DNA from: Calditrichota bacterium | Lineage (GTDB): Bacteria; Calditrichota; Calditrichia; Calditrichales; Calditrichaceae | Reading direction: 5' to 3' | Assembly (NCBI GenBank): GCA_024278715.1 | Contig: JAJRSN010000001.1 | Coordinates: forward strand, 1 to 7,215 | Length of the DNA stretch: 7,215 nt | In this document: piece by piece, positions 6,301 to 7,215 of the stretch | Layout of the letters: every line of letters begins with the position of its first letter | Numbering within the stretch: the first letter of the stretch is position 1 | Position numbers and translations under genes: made by a program | The notes under the pieces: model-generated | Seen by the model: only the letters and a program-made list of their open reading frames with translations | Databases searched by the model: none | Told to the model about the DNA's origin: nothing

Positions 6301-7215
6301 AACGATCTTTTACCCGACCGGATTCTGCACTTCTGGAACGTAAACGCCAGCAACCAGTCTTCGGATATTTTGGACGAATCTTATATTTCGGGCTATCTGA
6401 GTATTCTGTACCTGGCGCAGGCATTGGTAAAAAAGAAAATTCAGAAAAACATCGATATTACGCTGGTCGCCAATCACCTTTTTCAGGTTACCGGATTTGA
6501 TGCTTACGCCCCCGGAAAAGCCATTATTCTCGGATTAAGCAGAGTAATTCCACAGGAATTCCCCAATTTCGCATGTCAGATAATCGATCTCAAACTGCCG
6601 CACAACGTTTTTGGCAGTCTGGAACCCATGTGCAAAAATTTGTTGTTTGAGGTCTTTAACAATACTTATGACCGCGTGATTGCCTTCCGGTCTCGGGATC
6701 GCTGGATACTAAAATATTCTTCGCTTGAATTCCCAGAAACCGATTCTTTGTCAGGCTACCTGAAGGAAAAAGGCGTTTATTTGATCACCGGCGGTCTGGG
6801 ACGCATCGGTTTAAAATTAAGCGCCTACCTCGCAGGCGCTGCAAAAGCCCGCCTTTCTCTTGCGGAGGTTGTTGATTTTCCGGAAAGAGAAAACTGGGAG
6901 AAATGGCTGGATCAACATTCAGAAGACGATATCGTTTCACAAAAGATAAAACAACTTCGGCAAATTGAAAAATCAGGCGGCGAAGTTTTAATTTTAAAAG
7001 CCGACGTTACCGATCAGGCGTCGCTGCAAAAATGTATCGACCTTGCCAGAACGCATTTCGGTACAATTAACGGAGTGATTCACGCCGCGGGTTTGGTTGG
7101 CGAACAGGCGTTTAAACCCATAGCCGAATTGACAAAAGACGATATTAAATTTCAGTTGGGTCCTAAATTTATCGGCGCCTTAAACCTGGTTCGCTGCCTG
7201 AAGGACGAACCGTTG
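3307..7215 (+). CDS. Type I modular polyketide synthase KS-AT-KR, 3'-partial
   Basis: This protein extends the chain received from the NRPS by one two-carbon unit and probably reduces the new keto group. The frame from the ATG at 3307 gives 1303 codons with no stop and leaves the window at 7215. The ATG overlaps the upstream stop (ATGA), and the ribosome site is within the NRPS gene, so translation is probably coupled. Domains are KS (about 8-435), KS-AT linker, AT (about 533-830), post-AT linker ending in LPLYPFERKRYW (873-885), and KR (about 910 onward, incomplete). No dehydratase, methyltransferase or enoylreductase fits between AT and KR; the region 910-1140 is the non-catalytic half of the KR. 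An acyl carrier domain should follow beyond the window. The KS starts almost at the N-terminus, with no docking helix before it. The PKS family call is certain; the final domain count is unknown. Confidence 0.97.
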   Translation, partial: MSDSLTGLEIAIIGMAGKFPGADSVKEFWDLLKNGKEAISFFREEELIETGVDPQLLKNPNYVPARGIINDEDKFDAHFFDFFPREAEIMDPQHRLFLEIAWHALEDAGYHAGTFEGLIGIFAGVSLNTYIYSFLMSRKGMISSAEGYQLSIGNDKDFLTTRVSYKLGLTGPSVDVQTACSTSLVAVHLACLNLLNYNCDMAMAGGVSITVPQKQGYLYQEGMILYKDGHCRAFDANASGTVSGNGSGIVVLKRLEDALKDGDHIYAVIKGSAFNNDGANRVGYTAPSVDGQSQVIANAQIMANINPETVTYIETHGTGTVLGDPIEIKALSQVFREQTDKKQFCAIGSVKTNIGHLDSAAGVAGLIKAALSLHHKMIPPSLNYQKPNPQIDFENSPFFVNTELREWQVDNGQPRRAGVSSFGIGGTNVHVILEEAPPAEESDAARPFQLLLFSAKTKNALDKLTSDFVEFLKQNRELNLADIAFTLQLGRKPLLKRRMVVCNSVDEAVEILEARDPKRLMSVGHDKEPEDPSVVFMFSGQGSQYVNMAKNLYRFEPTFKATVDQCAEILKPLLQLDLRDLIYPEPQKTDWAAETLNQTQYTQPALFVIEYALAKQWMEWGVQPAAMVGHSIGEYVAACLSGVFSLEDALKVVAHRGRLMQSVDPGAMISVQLDESEVQPFLNDSVSLAALNAPGVMVLSGTFEAVAEIEEQLKQKSIAFRRLHTSHAFHSAMMDPILDEFRDIVSGISLKAPKLPYVSNVSGSWISVEEATAPDYYARHLRNAVRFMDNLGALISALHPILLEVGPGTALSTLARRHPDKQLNTTILASVRHPRQEVSDQAFILDTIGRLWLAGKQIDWRAYYGDERRLRLSLPLYPFERKRYWLNMKSGITAGSAAADDDKIVKKSFDQWFYVPSWSQIPISKPAIKLESEETWLVLKDDTGLARSFLELLEEFNVKPRLITVEIGTSFHELGDNRFVMAIDDRDGFDRLLTYLTENDLLPDRILHFWNVNASNQSSDILDESYISGYLSILYLAQALVKKKIQKNIDITLVANHLFQVTGFDAYAPGKAIILGLSRVIPQEFPNFACQIIDLKLPHNVFGSLEPMCKNLLFEVFNNTYDRVIAFRSRDRWILKYSSLEFPETDSLSGYLKEKGVYLITGGLGRIGLKLSAYLAGAAKARLSLAEVVDFPERENWEKWLDQHSEDDIVSQKIKQLRQIEKSGGEVLILKADVTDQASLQKCIDLARTHFGTINGVIHAAGLVGEQAFKPIAELTKDDIKFQLGPKFIGALNLVRCLKDEPL
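3328..4611 (+). other. PKS ketosynthase (KS) domain
   Basis: The KS takes the chain from the upstream T domain onto its cysteine and performs decarboxylative Claisen condensation with the extender unit. The active-site Cys180 (TGT at 3844-3846) lies in DVQTACSTSL. The two catalytic histidines are His316 in ETHGTGT and His356 in KTNIGHLD. Other landmarks are IAIIGMAGKFPGA near the start, MDPQHRLFLE (91-99) and the closing SSFGIGGTNVHVILEE. All key residues are present, so this is an elongating KS and not a decarboxylating KSQ. The VQTACSTSL form is one I associate with KS domains in hybrid NRPS-PKS lines; that association is from memory. Confidence 0.96.
4903..5796 (+). other. PKS acyltransferase (AT) domain, malonyl-type
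   Basis: The AT loads the extender unit onto the acyl carrier protein. It starts with FMFSGQGSQY (536-545). The nucleophile is Ser631 in GHSIGE (629-634), and the catalytic His730 is in HAFH (727-730). HAFH marks malonyl-CoA specificity in this family, whereas YASH marks methylmalonyl-CoA. TQPALFVIEYAL (602-613) and GPGTAL also match the family. The domain is full length, so this is a cis-AT module. Confidence 0.94.
6034..7215 (+). other. PKS ketoreductase (KR) domain, cut by the window end
   Basis: The KR would reduce the beta-keto group to a hydroxyl with NADPH. The structural half starts at WFYVPSW (912-918) and includes the family landmarks PGKAIILGLSRVIPQEFPN (1069-1087). The catalytic half has the nucleotide-binding GGLGRIG (1162-1168), ADVTD (1232-1236), HAAG (1259-1262) and Lys1287 in LGPKFIGALNL. 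The catalytic Ser and Tyr lie beyond the window, so activity cannot be judged. Two oddities are visible. The loop after the second strand reads LSLAEVVDF (1183-1191), where relatives normally carry an Arg that holds the NADPH phosphate. There is also no LDD motif after HAAG (the sequence reads GLVGEQAF), which argues against a B-type KR. Confidence 0.9.

Noticed and set aside
5686..6424. Antisense open frames opposite the AT end and KR start
   Set aside because: The + strand encodes continuous AT, linker and KR motifs here; the reverse frames are rich in Arg and Gly without any motif.
5997..6720. A hidden dehydratase or methyltransferase between AT and KR
   Set aside because: The segment starts with WFYVPSW and contains the GLSRVIPQEFPN landmark of the KR structural half; there is no HxxxGxxxxP dehydratase motif and no SAM-binding glycine-rich motif.

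Overview
The window is an internal slice of a bacterial hybrid NRPS-PKS assembly line (non-ribosomal peptide synthetase joined to a modular type I polyketide synthase). Both genes lie on the + strand, and coding sequence fills the window from end to end. Both genes are cut by the window: the first runs in from the left and the second runs off the right. GC content looks to be a little under one half by eye, codon use mixes AT- and GC-ending codons, and there are no introns. That fits a mid-GC bacterium, but nothing here fixes the phylum. Hybrid lines of this type are common in cyanobacteria, myxobacteria and various uncultured lineages.

Region 1 (1-3310) is an NRPS module with the order condensation (C), adenylation (A), thiolation (T). 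The ATG at 101 is not the start: the frame is open back to base 2, and the ATG falls inside the first conserved C-domain motif. After the T domain comes a short, strongly charged tail and a TGA stop that overlaps the next ATG (ATGA, 3307-3310).

Region 2 (3307-7215) is a type I PKS module with 1303 codons and no stop in the window. Its order is ketosynthase (KS), acyltransferase (AT) with a malonyl-type HAFH motif, then ketoreductase (KR). The KR breaks off just after its HAAG motif, before its catalytic Ser/Tyr region. There is no dehydratase, methyltransferase or enoylreductase between AT and KR.

The likely joint chemistry is as follows. The C domain accepts an upstream acyl, ketide or peptide chain and joins it to one amino acid chosen by the A domain. 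The KS of the next protein then takes the aminoacyl-ended chain, extends it by one malonyl unit, and the KR, if active, reduces the keto group. That would give a gamma-amino-beta-hydroxy acid (statine-type) unit. The points most worth a second look are the unusual A-domain pocket signature (DAETVAGIC), the altered C-domain motif (HHIVTDI), and a KR whose cofactor-binding loop lacks the usual arginine. I see no transposons, tRNAs, CRISPR arrays, terminators or riboswitches.
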